Shown piece after piece: positions 16,589 to 25,341 of a DNA stretch of 46,463 nt (its first letter is position 1; each line of letters starts with the position of its first letter). Position numbers and translations under genes: made by a program. The notes beneath the pieces were generated by a model that was given only the letters and a program-made list of their open reading frames with translations, was not told the DNA's origin and did not search any database. Source of the stretch: Eshraghiella sp964441705. Its GTDB lineage: Bacteria > Bacillota > Clostridia > Lachnospirales > Lachnospiraceae. The DNA lies in NCBI GenBank assembly GCA_964441705.1, contig CAYTWF010000015.1, positions 1 through 46,463 of the forward strand, given 5' to 3'.

Positions 16589-18841
16589 TTATTCCACATT
16601 TTTCAATGCCGCGCTCTTTGGAATTCGTTTTATCTTTGCCAGCTGTAACAGCATTACCACAATATAGCAGCCAGCTCCCAGTAGAGCCATTTCAATAAAC
16701 GTAACCGGGTGAATCACATAAGGCAGCCAGCCTGAATAATCTGACATAATAACCACGAACAGCTTACCCATAATAAAATAACTCATAACCAAAGTTACAA
16801 TAATTGATATTGCCACTACAATTGTTGTTGACATAACATATAAGCCTGCTATTTCCCGTTCATTATATCCCAGTATTTTAACCATTGATATAGACTGGGC
16901 ATTCTTCTCAATTATCAGCTTGGCTAAAAGATATATTAGCAAAATAAACATTACTATTCCAAAACCTGCCAGTAATGGCATCATTGTTCCCATTGAATGT
17001 TCAAGCTGCCTGGATACCTTTGTAAGGTCATCAAGGGTAATTGTTCCTGCAATATACACTGAAGCTATATCTGTAAGCTCTTCCTCAGAAAAATATCCAT
17101 TATAATAATCCGATTCATAGTCAAAGGTATCATTAAATTGGCTCTGACTCATAAATATTGCAATAGTGGATGGATAATAATAGGTTCCTGCCACCTTAAA
17201 GGAATATTCCTTATCACCATAATTTTCTTTAAGTGTAATTGTATCACCCTTATTAATTCCATATTTTGCTGCATATCCATCTGAAATATACACCTGATTA
17301 TCATCTACATCCAAATCTACATATGCACTGTTATTATTAATTCCGTATATTGTAATCTCTTCACTCTTTAGTCTGTCCTCAATTGTCTTAAGTGAGCCTG
17401 CGCAATATTTTTCAGCACTGCTGTTATCTGTTTCCACCTGCGCTTTAAGAATATACTGATAATCGCATATCATATTATCGCTTATTTTATCCTGAAAATC
17501 CGTAAGCAGCGGTCTTAGCATCATTCCGAAAAGCAGAATGAAATTAGCAAAAAAGATGCCAAGAAATAATGTAAGATAATTAGGTATGTTCTGAAAGATA
17601 ACTCTAAGCCTGAATCTTGTAAATATTTTTATTCTGGTGTTAAGCTTAAAGGCTTTTTTTCTTAAATTTCTGCTGAGCTCATGTCGTAAAAATTTGAGTG
17701 GGGACAGCGTCAGCTTATGAGCCAGAATCACCAGATTAATTAAAAATACAAGTATTAACGGAACCACTGTTGTTTTAATAAACGCATCTGCATTCCACAC
17801 GGTTGTATAGGTTGGCAGGCTATAGCTTCCATAATACATTTTTGCAAAAAACTGCTTAAGGCAGGTGTACCCCAGTATATTGCCAGTTACCGCTCCAACA
17901 AGTACAACAATCATTGGCATAGCAAGATAATGTCTCACCAGCTCTCCTCTTCGATAGCCTGATGCCCTAAGTGTTCCTATCACAGATGCTTCCTGACTAA
18001 TTGTATTGCTGGTGGTTACCCCAAATACAAATGCAATAATAACAATTACAATATATAGCAGCACTGTAAACATGGATTTATCGCTTCCCATATCATTACC
18101 CGTAAAAATAATTGCCTGATTCGTATATTTTGGAATATAATTGGTCAGTACGCCATTCTCTCCAATGGTTTTCATCAGCTTTTCAGACATCACCTTGGCC
18201 TCGCTGTCATCCTCAGGGGAGCTGTCATATTTCCAGCTGTAGCTGTAATGTATACTATCTGAATCAAAGCTGTCAAAGCCTGCTTTTGTCATTACAGCTA
18301 CACCGAATTTAATTGCATCAAACATCATATCTGAGGGTTCAGAAAAAAGGGCACTATAATCAGATAATGCTACAAGTCCCGTAACTCTTAGCTGCTTATC
18401 TCCCACACTAAGAATATCACCAGTCCCAATATCATTATTGTCTGCATACATTCTGTCTATTGCAATTTCATCAGTGTTTACAGGAAAAGAGCCCTCCATA
18501 AGGCAAACCTTATTAATATCTTCCCTGTTAATAAAGATTCTAAGCGTACTGTCTATATTTTTGGTCGTTTCCTCAATATAGTAATTTTCATACAATGCTA
18601 CCCCTGCTGCTTCAATATTATCTATAGCACCAGCATCTGCCTGGGTAAGCAGTTCAAAATTACCATCCTCAATGTTGTATTTTTCAAAGCCTTCATTATA
18701 GGATTTAATCATACTGTCATCTGCAACAAGAAAACCCGATACAAGTGCAATAACTCCGGCAATGAATACAAAAATAACTGCATATTTGCCAAAATCATGA
18801 ATAAGCTCTCTTTTAAGTCTTTTATTAAGTGGATTTCTCAT
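16589..18841 (-). CDS. FtsX-like ABC transporter permease (MacB type)
   Basis: This 750-residue integral membrane protein has an N-terminal helix (about 20-40), a large extracytoplasmic domain (about 45-260), three helices (about 260-380), a second N-terminal-like helix (about 420-440), another extracytoplasmic domain (about 445-620) and three C-terminal helices. This is the duplicated FtsX-domain layout of Firmicute exporters linked to antimicrobial peptide or lipid export. The second of two consecutive ATGs is taken as the start because GGGAGG lies 6 nt upstream. It begins 11 nt after the ABC ATPase gene, with which it should form the exporter. Substrate unknown. Confidence 0.9.
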   Translation of the reverse strand: MRNPLNKRLKRELIHDFGKYAVIFVFIAGVIALVSGFLVADDSMIKSYNEGFEKYNIEDGNFELLTQADAGAIDNIEAAGVALYENYYIEETTKNIDSTLRIFINREDINKVCLMEGSFPVNTDEIAIDRMYADNNDIGTGDILSVGDKQLRVTGLVALSDYSALFSEPSDMMFDAIKFGVAVMTKAGFDSFDSDSIHYSYSWKYDSSPEDDSEAKVMSEKLMKTIGENGVLTNYIPKYTNQAIIFTGNDMGSDKSMFTVLLYIVIVIIAFVFGVTTSNTISQEASVIGTLRASGYRRGELVRHYLAMPMIVVLVGAVTGNILGYTCLKQFFAKMYYGSYSLPTYTTVWNADAFIKTTVVPLILVFLINLVILAHKLTLSPLKFLRHELSRNLRKKAFKLNTRIKIFTRFRLRVIFQNIPNYLTLFLGIFFANFILLFGMMLRPLLTDFQDKISDNMICDYQYILKAQVETDNSSAEKYCAGSLKTIEDRLKSEEITIYGINNNSAYVDLDVDDNQVYISDGYAAKYGINKGDTITLKENYGDKEYSFKVAGTYYYPSTIAIFMSQSQFNDTFDYESDYYNGYFSEEELTDIASVYIAGTITLDDLTKVSRQLEHSMGTMMPLLAGFGIVMFILLIYLLAKLIIEKNAQSISMVKILGYNEREIAGLYVMSTTIVVAISIIVTLVMSYFIMGKLFVVIMSDYSGWLPYVIHPVTFIEMALLGAGCYIVVMLLQLAKIKRIPKSAALKNVE

Positions 18842-18852
18842 CATGTGCCTCC

Positions 18853-19551
18853 CTACCAGTCAAGGTCTGCAGCAGATATTTTTTCTTCATTAACATAATT
18901 TCTGCGTATCTGACCATCGCGAAGCTTTATAACTCTGTCTGCCATATTTTTAATGGCATCATTATGAGTTACCATAACAATTGTATTGCCATATTTATGA
19001 TTAATATCCTCAATTAATCTTAAAATATCCTTGGATGTATTATAATCAAGTGCTCCCGTAGGCTCATCACACAAAAGAATATCCGGATTCTTTACGATTG
19101 CTCTTCCAATTGCAGTTCTTTGCTGCTGTCCACCTGAAAGCTGGCTTGGAAGCTTGTGTCTGTGCTCATATAATCCTAATGTCTTTAGTAAATCATCAAC
19201 ATCCAGTGATTTCTCGCTTAAATATGCACCTACCTCTATATTCTCTTTTATATTCAAATTGGGAATTAAATTGTACATCTGAAAGATGTATCCTAGATGT
19301 CTGCGTCTGTAAAGAGTCAGATTCTTTTCGTTCATATTAACAGTTTTCTCACCATTAATAGCAATATATCCGGTATCAGCATAATCAATTCCACCGATTA
19401 TGTTAAGCAGTGTGGATTTGCCGCTTCCTGACGGGCCAAGGAGAACACATATCTCACCCTTTTCTATCTGAGCATTTATGCCCTTAAGTACCTCGCATCG
19501 GCTCTCACCTGAGCCATAGCTTTTAGTAACATTGCTGATTTCCAAAAACAT
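18853..19551 (-). CDS. ABC transporter ATPase (MacB/LolD type)
   Basis: This 232-residue ATPase powers the FtsX-type permease encoded next. It has Walker A GPSGSGKST, Q-loop FQMYNLIPNL, signature LSGGQQQR, Walker B ILLCDEPTGALD and the switch His in MVTHN, all intact. The ATG at 19551 is preferred: AGAGG lies 7 nt upstream, whereas the in-frame GTG two codons earlier overlaps that site. It heads a two-gene operon behind the promoter and palindrome at 19584-19637. Confidence 0.93.
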   Translation of the reverse strand: MFLEISNVTKSYGSGESRCEVLKGINAQIEKGEICVLLGPSGSGKSTLLNIIGGIDYADTGYIAINGEKTVNMNEKNLTLYRRRHLGYIFQMYNLIPNLNIKENIEVGAYLSEKSLDVDDLLKTLGLYEHRHKLPSQLSGGQQQRTAIGRAIVKNPDILLCDEPTGALDYNTSKDILRLIEDINHKYGNTIVMVTHNDAIKNMADRVIKLRDGQIRRNYVNEEKISAADLDW

Positions 19552-19583
19552 TTTCACACCTCTTTGCGCATTGATAATCGTAT

Positions 19584-19637
19584 TAGTTAGTATTGTCTAA
19601 CTAGGGTTAATCATACCACACCGAAGTGATTTGTCAA
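19584..19637 (-). promoter_or_regulatory. Strong promoter with palindromic operator for the FtsX exporter operon
   Basis: On the minus strand a consensus TTGACA (19632-19637) is 16 nt from TATGAT (19610-19615). The palindrome TAGTTAG-N6-CTAACTA (19584-19603) starts 6 nt downstream of the -10 and would cover roughly +1 to +20. That placement fits a repressor blocking initiation. No TetR, MarR or PadR gene is adjacent, so the regulator is encoded elsewhere. The -35 overlaps the stop codon of the preceding kinase gene. Confidence 0.7.
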
Positions 19638-20524
19638 GCAGGAAATTTCACATGAATATAAAGAATTGAAGCCTCATAAACCGCCGATATACTCCCCTTC
19701 ATCTGTTCAGTAAGACTTCTTGCAATGGACAGCCCAAGACCTGTTGACCTGGCTCCACTCTCCACTGTATAAAAGCGGTCAAACAATCTGCCTGCCTGTA
19801 TTTCATCCATTGAGGAGCAATGGTTGGAAAATACAGCTTCTCCATTATCAAGAAGCTGTATTCTCAGGTCACCGTCACTGTATTTTAAAGCATTACTAAT
19901 TATATTGCCATATATGCGAAGCAGCTGCTTCTTATTAAGGCTTCTCACTATCCTGGTATCTGTTATACTGATATTCGGTTCAATTCCCGCCTTCTTAAGG
20001 GCACCGTAATATGCCAGTATTCCTTCCTCAAGTACGCTGTTGATACACACCTCTTCATCAGGCTCGCCCTCTGTCTTGGTAGTCTCAACCGAGTACCTGA
20101 AAAGCTCCTGTGTAAGCTGTTTCATCGTCTCAGTTCTTTCTCTGATTATCCCGGTATAGTGCCTGATTTGTGGTGACTGCTCCTGTTCATCAAGCAGGTC
20201 CAGATATCCACATATTGCTGTTAGAGGTGTCCGCAAATCATGGGAAATATTAGTTACTGCTTCCTTAATCTCTCTATCTCCCTGCTGATATTTTAAACGT
20301 TCCTTACGAAGAGCCATAAGCTGTCGGTTAAGGTCCGCACAAAGCCTTCTAAGCTGTCTGTCACGACTGCTTATATCTATTGTGGTATTGGTATCGGTCA
20401 TAAGCCTGTCTGTAAGCTTGTCCTGAATTTCCTTCACACTTTTTTTCATAGTAATTAATTTAATTATCAGGACAATTGCAACAATTCCAAGAACTGCCAC
20501 AATATACCATGACCAGCTTTCCAT
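19634..20524 (-). CDS. Sensor histidine kinase of a BceS/VanS-like ABC-linked module
   Basis: This 296-residue kinase has one N-terminal membrane helix (about 7-26) and no sizable extracellular domain, then a linker, the phosphoacceptor helix with His95 in NISHDLRTPLT, and an HATPase (IISNALKYSD, STGLGLSIARSL). A nearly absent sensor domain is typical of intramembrane-sensing kinases that take their signal from a partner ABC transporter. It lies 11 nt after the ABC-2 permease and follows the response regulator and ATPase of the same module. It likely phosphorylates the regulator at 22293-22964. Confidence 0.9.
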   Translation of the reverse strand: MESWSWYIVAVLGIVAIVLIIKLITMKKSVKEIQDKLTDRLMTDTNTTIDISSRDRQLRRLCADLNRQLMALRKERLKYQQGDREIKEAVTNISHDLRTPLTAICGYLDLLDEQEQSPQIRHYTGIIRERTETMKQLTQELFRYSVETTKTEGEPDEEVCINSVLEEGILAYYGALKKAGIEPNISITDTRIVRSLNKKQLLRIYGNIISNALKYSDGDLRIQLLDNGEAVFSNHCSSMDEIQAGRLFDRFYTVESGARSTGLGLSIARSLTEQMKGSISAVYEASILYIHVKFPA

Positions 20525-20535
20525 ACCGTAGCTCC

Positions 20536-21303
20536 TTACTTAATATCTTTTCTCTTAAATGCAATTATACCAATTCCTGTTGTAATAGTCACGATTGCCG
20601 CTGAATATAAAGGCCACTGCCACAGCTGCGCTCCCGTTGCCTTTAGATTGGCATAGAAAAGTCCCTGCCCTGTGGGAAGTATCTGAATTATAGTCTCAAG
20701 TACAACCTTTTTAGCCGCTGACAGGTGGTGAAATTCCGGCTCAGCAAGTATCTGGGAAATGTATATGTTAATAAAAAACATAATAATAATTGTAAGTATA
20801 ACAGAAACTGCTGCCACGGCTTTATTATGTATAAGCATACACATCAGCGTAAATATGCTTACAAAAGCAAATGTTGTCATTAAAGTTCCGCCAGTTACTG
20901 CAAGAACCGTTCCTGCCGGTATAGTAAAGCCGCCAATTAATACCATTCCAGGCATTATTACAGGAATAACATAGGCTGCCAGCATAAGCAGAGACGCCAG
21001 CATACAGGTTATCAGCTGCGAGCCGTACACTGCTGCTCTTGAATGTCCAACCGCAAGCTTGTTACGAATTGTTCCATCGCTATACTCTGTTCCAATAAAC
21101 AGCCCGGCAAATACAGCTATTCCAAAGCCAATATATATTCCATAGGCATAAAAGATTCCCTCTATTCCCGGATTAATATCACTTGGAACCTGTGTATTAT
21201 CTGCGATAAGCAAAACAGCCATACCTGCCATTAATATCATGGCAATCCACAGCACCTTGTTTCTAATCATTCTTGTTATATCTGCTGCCAATAATCTACT
21301 CAT
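20536..21303 (-). CDS. ABC-2 type transporter permease
   Basis: This 255-residue protein has about six hydrophobic helices with the layout of bacitracin- or lantibiotic-immunity-type ABC-2 permeases (RNKVLWIAMILMAGM near the N terminus, a GTEYSDGTIRNKL loop after helix 2). The ATG at 21303 has AGGAGG 8 nt upstream and overlaps the end of the ATPase gene by 8 nt, so translation is coupled. It should pair with the ATPase at 21296-22210. Substrate unknown. Confidence 0.88.
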   Translation of the reverse strand: MSRLLAADITRMIRNKVLWIAMILMAGMAVLLIADNTQVPSDINPGIEGIFYAYGIYIGFGIAVFAGLFIGTEYSDGTIRNKLAVGHSRAAVYGSQLITCMLASLLMLAAYVIPVIMPGMVLIGGFTIPAGTVLAVTGGTLMTTFAFVSIFTLMCMLIHNKAVAAVSVILTIIIMFFINIYISQILAEPEFHHLSAAKKVVLETIIQILPTGQGLFYANLKATGAQLWQWPLYSAAIVTITTGIGIIAFKRKDIK

Positions 21304-22210
21304 GTAAAACACCTCCTAAAAGATTAACATAATAGCTCTCCAGTGTTTCATCATGTTCATTTATTGATAATACATTACAGCCTGCCCCGGCAAGTGCAGT
21401 AACAAGTCTGGTGATATCAGGCTGTGCATATACATCAGCACTATTATCATATAAAATATCATACTCCAGCTTCATATCATCAAGAACTCTGGTAAGTACT
21501 TTGATATCTGATACTACTATTCTCATGCATTTTTTACATGCTGCCTCAAGCTTTTGTGCACTTATTTCCTTTACCATATGTCCTGCATCTATAAATCCAT
21601 AGCAGGTTGCAAGGCGGGAAAGCCCATCCAGAATATGACTGGATATAAGAACTGTTATCTGTTTTTCTCTGTTGAGCTTAAGAATAAGCTCCCTAATCTC
21701 TATAATCCCCTGTGGGTCAAGTCCGTTGACCGGTTCATCCAGCATGAGAAAATCAGGATTGCCTGCAAGGGCCACAGCTATTCCAAGTCTCTGTCTCATT
21801 CCCAGAGAAAAATTACGTGCTTTCTTCCTGCCTGTATCACTAAGACCCACAAGTGCAAGAAGCTCGTCAATTCCTTCAAATGACGGCAATCCAAGTATTC
21901 TGTATTGCTGTTTAATATTGTCAACAGCAGACATATCCATATATATTGATGGTGTCTCTACTACCGCACCTATCCTTCTTCTTGCATGGTGAATCTGTCT
22001 GCTGCTGCCCTTTGCTCCATACAGGGTAAAATCTCCTGAAGATGGGAGCTGCAATCCACTGATAAGTCTTATAAGTGTTGTTTTACCTGCTCCGTTTTTA
22101 CCAACAAATCCATATATTGAACCTTTTGGAACATGCATACTGAATTCATTAAGTGCCTGAAAGTGACCATATTTTTTATTAAGTCCTTCAGCCGTTAGTA
22201 CATAGTCCAT
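21296..22210 (-). CDS. ABC transporter ATPase (BcrA/lantibiotic-immunity type)
   Basis: This 304-residue ATPase has Walker A GKNGAGKTT (37-45), signature SLGMRQR, Walker B FLMLDEPVNGLDP and the switch His in ISSHIL. The extra roughly 80-residue C-terminal region is usual in BcrA-type ATPases that work with ABC-2 permeases. A strong AAGGAGG precedes the ATG. It is separated from the upstream response regulator by 82 nt holding four CTTAACC repeats and a -10 element, so it is probably activated by that regulator. Role inferred: export of, or immunity to, a peptide antibiotic. Confidence 0.92.
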   Translation of the reverse strand: MDYVLTAEGLNKKYGHFQALNEFSMHVPKGSIYGFVGKNGAGKTTLIRLISGLQLPSSGDFTLYGAKGSSRQIHHARRRIGAVVETPSIYMDMSAVDNIKQQYRILGLPSFEGIDELLALVGLSDTGRKKARNFSLGMRQRLGIAVALAGNPDFLMLDEPVNGLDPQGIIEIRELILKLNREKQITVLISSHILDGLSRLATCYGFIDAGHMVKEISAQKLEAACKKCMRIVVSDIKVLTRVLDDMKLEYDILYDNSADVYAQPDITRLVTALAGAGCNVLSINEHDETLESYYVNLLGGVLHE

Positions 22211-22234
22211 TAATCAGACCTCCTTTTATGTGAT

Positions 22235-22297
22235 ATTGTAATTCTACATAATAAAGGTTAAGGAACCGGTTAAGACAAAGGTTAAGATATGGTTAAG
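22235..22297 (-). promoter_or_regulatory. Regulator-bound promoter: four CTTAACC direct repeats
   Basis: On the minus strand CTTAACC occurs four times (22291-22297, 22280-22286, 22268-22274, 22256-22262) with a period of 11-12 bp, one helical turn. They are followed by TACAAT (22235-22240). The hexamer 17 nt upstream of that -10 (CCTTAA) is a poor -35 and overlaps the last repeat. Direct repeats at helical spacing over a weak -35 are typical of activation by OmpR/PhoB-type regulators, such as the one encoded just upstream. Confidence 0.7.
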
Positions 22298-22964
22298 ATT
22301 CTTCCTTCATCTTAAAGCCGATTCCCCATACTGATTCAATATATTCTCTGTCACTAATTTCCCGCAGCTTCCTTCTCAGATTACTGAGATGAACCTTAAG
22401 AGAGCTTTCCATGCAGTCAGGTGTATCCTCACATATATGGTCAAGCATTGCAGCCTTGGTAACAATCTGGTCCGGATTCTGCATAAGCAGCTTTAATATG
22501 GCATATTCCGTTCTTGTAAGATGCAGCTCCTGTCCCCTGACAGTAGTCCTGTGACTGTTGATATCAATTGTTATATCACTATATTTTAGGATTCCTGCTG
22601 CATCACTTTGCTTTCTTCGAAACTGAATCATAATTCTTGCAAGAAGCTCCTTGGTATCAAAGGGTTTGGTAATGTAATCAGCTGCACCGCCTAAAAGCAT
22701 ATCCACCTTATTATCTGTATCAGTCTTTGCACTTACAACAATTACCGGAATCCCCTTAATCTGTGGCAGCAGCTCCTCCCCGTTAATTCCCGGAAGCATT
22801 AAGTCCAGCAGAATCAAATCAGGTGTCATATTCTTAAGAAGCAGCTGTGCCTCCGTACCGGAATACGCTCTTTCCACAGCATATCCAGCCTTATTAAGCA
22901 CCTCTGCCTCCATATTTCCTATATTTATATCATCATCAATAATAAGTATTTTTCTACTGTCCAT
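22293..22964 (-). CDS. OmpR/PhoB-family response regulator
   Basis: This 223-residue regulator has a receiver domain (acidic pair IIDDD, phospho-acceptor Asp54 in ILLDLMLPG, Lys100 in YITKPF) and a C-terminal winged helix (LTRTEYAILKLLMQNP, SSLKVHLSNLRRKL, SVWGIGFKM). It is encoded 17 nt after the ZIP transporter gene and upstream of the ATPase, permease and kinase genes, with the order RR-ATPase-permease-kinase. Its probable target is the four-repeat site between its own stop codon and the ATPase gene. GAGGG precedes its ATG. Confidence 0.94.
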   Translation of the reverse strand: MDSRKILIIDDDINIGNMEAEVLNKAGYAVERAYSGTEAQLLLKNMTPDLILLDLMLPGINGEELLPQIKGIPVIVVSAKTDTDNKVDMLLGGAADYITKPFDTKELLARIMIQFRRKQSDAAGILKYSDITIDINSHRTTVRGQELHLTRTEYAILKLLMQNPDQIVTKAAMLDHICEDTPDCMESSLKVHLSNLRRKLREISDREYIESVWGIGFKMKEES

Positions 22965-22981
22965 CTATCCCTCACATTGTT

Positions 22982-23764
22982 TTATCCTAATGCTACATCC
23001 AGAATCATCATAATAGAAAAGCCTGCTGCAAAAAATATAGTTCCAAGGTTGGAATGTTCGCCCTCTGACATCTCTGGAATAAGCTCCTCCACAACAACAT
23101 ATATCATTGCACCTGCCGCAAAGCTTAAAAGATACGGCAGCGCCGGCACAATAAATCCAGCCGCAAGAATTGTAAGAAATGCTGCCACTGGTTCAACTGC
23201 ACCAGACAGTACTCCATACAGAAATGATTTGCCCTTACTCATACCCTCTCCACGAAGAGGCATTGAAATTATGGCTCCCTCCGGGAAATTCTGAATTGCA
23301 ATTCCGATTGACAGTGCAAGTGCACCCATTACTGTAATTCCTGAATTACCGGTAATCCACCCGGCATATACAACTCCAACTGCCATTCCCTCCGGAATAT
23401 TATGGAGCACTACAGCGAACACCAGCATTGTAGTCTTCTGTATTCTCGCCTTAGGTCCCTCTGCTTTGTCACTGTTCATGTGTAAATGTGGGATTATATG
23501 GTCCAACAGCAGCAGGAATAAAATACCAAGCCAGAAACCCACTGCCGCAGGAACGAATGAAAATTTGCCCATTGCTGATGACTGCTCAATTGCAGGTATT
23601 ATCAGACTCCAGATTGAGGCTGCCACCATTACTCCAGCTGCAAACCCGGTAAGTATACGCTGTACCTTCTCATTAATTGATTTTCTCATAAAGAATACGC
23701 ACGCCGCACCAAGTGACGTTCCAATAAATGGAATTAATAATCCTCTAACTGCCTCAATATTCAT
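22982..23764 (-). CDS. ZIP-family divalent metal transporter
   Basis: This 260-residue protein with about eight membrane helices matches the GufA-like branch of the ZIP family, which imports zinc and related divalent metals. The metal-site motifs HNIPEG (His121-Glu125) and QNFPEG are present, as is the later EELIPE helix. A histidine-bearing loop, HIIPHLHMNSD, joins two helices near residue 89-98. AGGAGG precedes the start. It sits 24 nt after the P1 peptidase gene in the long operon-like run. Confidence 0.92.
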   Translation of the reverse strand: MNIEAVRGLLIPFIGTSLGAACVFFMRKSINEKVQRILTGFAAGVMVAASIWSLIIPAIEQSSAMGKFSFVPAAVGFWLGILFLLLLDHIIPHLHMNSDKAEGPKARIQKTTMLVFAVVLHNIPEGMAVGVVYAGWITGNSGITVMGALALSIGIAIQNFPEGAIISMPLRGEGMSKGKSFLYGVLSGAVEPVAAFLTILAAGFIVPALPYLLSFAAGAMIYVVVEELIPEMSEGEHSNLGTIFFAAGFSIMMILDVALG

Positions 23765-23788
23765 TTGTTCCTCCTATCCTGCCATAAA

Positions 23789-24763
23789 CTACATAATACA
23801 ATTCTTAAGATATATTTCATCCTCTATTTTAGACGCTTTTACAGCTCTGATAATAGCTCTTTCCATAACCTCAGCTGCCAGTGTTCCCACCAGATTAATA
23901 TCTGCCGGCACCTTTGCTGTACTTGCGGCGTATATGGTGTCCCCATCCGCCAGTGTTCCCACTGGATTAATGCACCTTGCATACCCATTTGTTGCCATAG
24001 CAGCTATTTTATTCATCTCAGCCTTATTGAAATTGCCATTGGTAATTATAGCACCGATTGTGGTATTACCGGTGAACATATCCCTTGGCAAAGCGAATCT
24101 GCACAGCTCTGTTACGGTATCCACATACTCAGTTCGTTCACTGTTCATAAGTCCTGCCAGCTTGCTGCCTGTTGAGGGGTCATATATATCTCCCAAAGCA
24201 TTTACAATTACTGCTGCACCTATCTGAATATCCCCAAGCTGTACTGCATAGGTTCCATAGCCTGATTTTTCTGCTCTTTTCATGCCATAAAGCTTACCAA
24301 CTGTTGCCCCACAGCCGCCACCAACATTACCAATGCTTCCATCCGTACCATTAAGGGCTTTTTCACATGCCTCGTATCCCATTACTGAATCAGGTCTTAC
24401 ATCACTTTTCCCATAGCCAAGGTCATATATATCTGACTGGCACACAAGGGGCACAAGTGCTGCTCTGGTATCATATCCTATATTATTCTCTTCAAGACAT
24501 CTCATAACGCCATCTGCCGCTGCAAGTCCATAGGAAGAACCTCCTGCAAGCACAATTGCATTAATTGGATTATCAGCTGTAACCGGACTGGTAAGCTGAT
24601 TCTCTCTGGATGCCGGACCTCCGCCACTGACATCACAGCCTGTGGTTGCACCATTTGGAAAAAATAATACGGTCACCCCTGTTTTAGCTTCTTCATTCTG
24701 TGCATGCCCTATTCGCACGCCATCCATATTAGTAATATCTATTTCTCTGGCATATTTATTCAT
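23789..24763 (-). CDS. P1-family (DmpA/NylC-like) self-processing peptidase/amidase
   Basis: This 324-residue protein belongs to the P1/S58 group of N-terminal-nucleophile hydrolases (aminopeptidase DmpA, nylon oligomer hydrolase NylC). Family marks are NMDGVRIGH near the N terminus, FFPNGATTGCDVSGGGPASRE, AIVLAGGSSYGL and GGGCGATVGK. The segment TGNTTIGAIITN suggests autocleavage between Asn233 and Thr234, giving a Thr nucleophile as in NylC; DmpA itself uses Ser. There is no signal peptide. Physiological substrates of the family are mostly unknown. It lies 17 nt after the flavoprotein gene. Confidence 0.9.
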   Translation of the reverse strand: MNKYAREIDITNMDGVRIGHAQNEEAKTGVTVLFFPNGATTGCDVSGGGPASRENQLTSPVTADNPINAIVLAGGSSYGLAAADGVMRCLEENNIGYDTRAALVPLVCQSDIYDLGYGKSDVRPDSVMGYEACEKALNGTDGSIGNVGGGCGATVGKLYGMKRAEKSGYGTYAVQLGDIQIGAAVIVNALGDIYDPSTGSKLAGLMNSERTEYVDTVTELCRFALPRDMFTGNTTIGAIITNGNFNKAEMNKIAAMATNGYARCINPVGTLADGDTIYAASTAKVPADINLVGTLAAEVMERAIIRAVKASKIEDEIYLKNCIM

Positions 24764-24780
24764 GTATTTTATCCCCTGTC

Positions 24781-25323
24781 TCAGGCTTGTCTGCCCATCT
24801 CGAAAGCCTCTTTAATTAGCTCCGGCTTGTTATTAATATCTCCCACAAGGTTGGTTTCATAGGCGCATATACTTCTTGCCAGCTCCACGCCATTAAAGCA
24901 TGAGGCCCAGCCCTCAATCTCTCTTGTGATAATTTCCATAGCCGGACGTTCTTCATCTGCTGCCGCTGTAATCAGATATACCTTTGAAAAGTTATAGCTG
25001 CTTCCATATAACGGATTAAGTCTGTCAAGGAAATTTTTTAGTCTTCCACACATTGCGTAATAATAAATTGGAGTTGCAAAAACAAGAACATCTGCATCCC
25101 TGACCTTGTTAATATTAGCTGTAACTCCATCGTCCATTACACATTTATGTGTTGTCTGACAGGCAAGACAGCCTCTGCAGTAATTCATATCCAAATCTCT
25201 AAGATATATGTATTCCACATCATTACCTGCCTGGGCTGCACCTTTTCCAAACTCCTTTGCAAGAGTTTCTGAATTACCATTCTTTCTCTGACTTGCTGAA
25301 ATAATAAGTATTTTCTCTGACAT
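24781..25323 (-). CDS. Flavodoxin-fold NAD(P)H-dependent oxidoreductase
   Basis: This 180-residue FMN protein of the NADPH-dependent FMN reductase / iron-sulfur flavoprotein group has the phosphate-binding loop SASQRKNGNSETL, the FATPIYYYAMCGRLKNFLDR flavin-binding segment and a cysteine cluster (Cys49, Cys52, Cys55, Cys61 in CRGCLACQTTHKC). The cysteines are common in clostridial members and may bind an Fe-S cluster or act as redox thiols. GGGAGG precedes the start. Substrate unknown; a role in reducing electrophiles is possible. Confidence 0.88.
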   Translation of the reverse strand: MSEKILIISASQRKNGNSETLAKEFGKGAAQAGNDVEYIYLRDLDMNYCRGCLACQTTHKCVMDDGVTANINKVRDADVLVFATPIYYYAMCGRLKNFLDRLNPLYGSSYNFSKVYLITAAADEERPAMEIITREIEGWASCFNGVELARSICAYETNLVGDINNKPELIKEAFEMGRQA

Positions 25324-25341
25324 AAATATATACCTCCCTAA

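Noticed and set aside
19571..19599. TAGACA-N17-TATCAA as promoter of the FtsX exporter operon
   Set aside because: A far better TTGACA-N16-TATGAT pair lies just upstream, and it places the palindrome at the start site.
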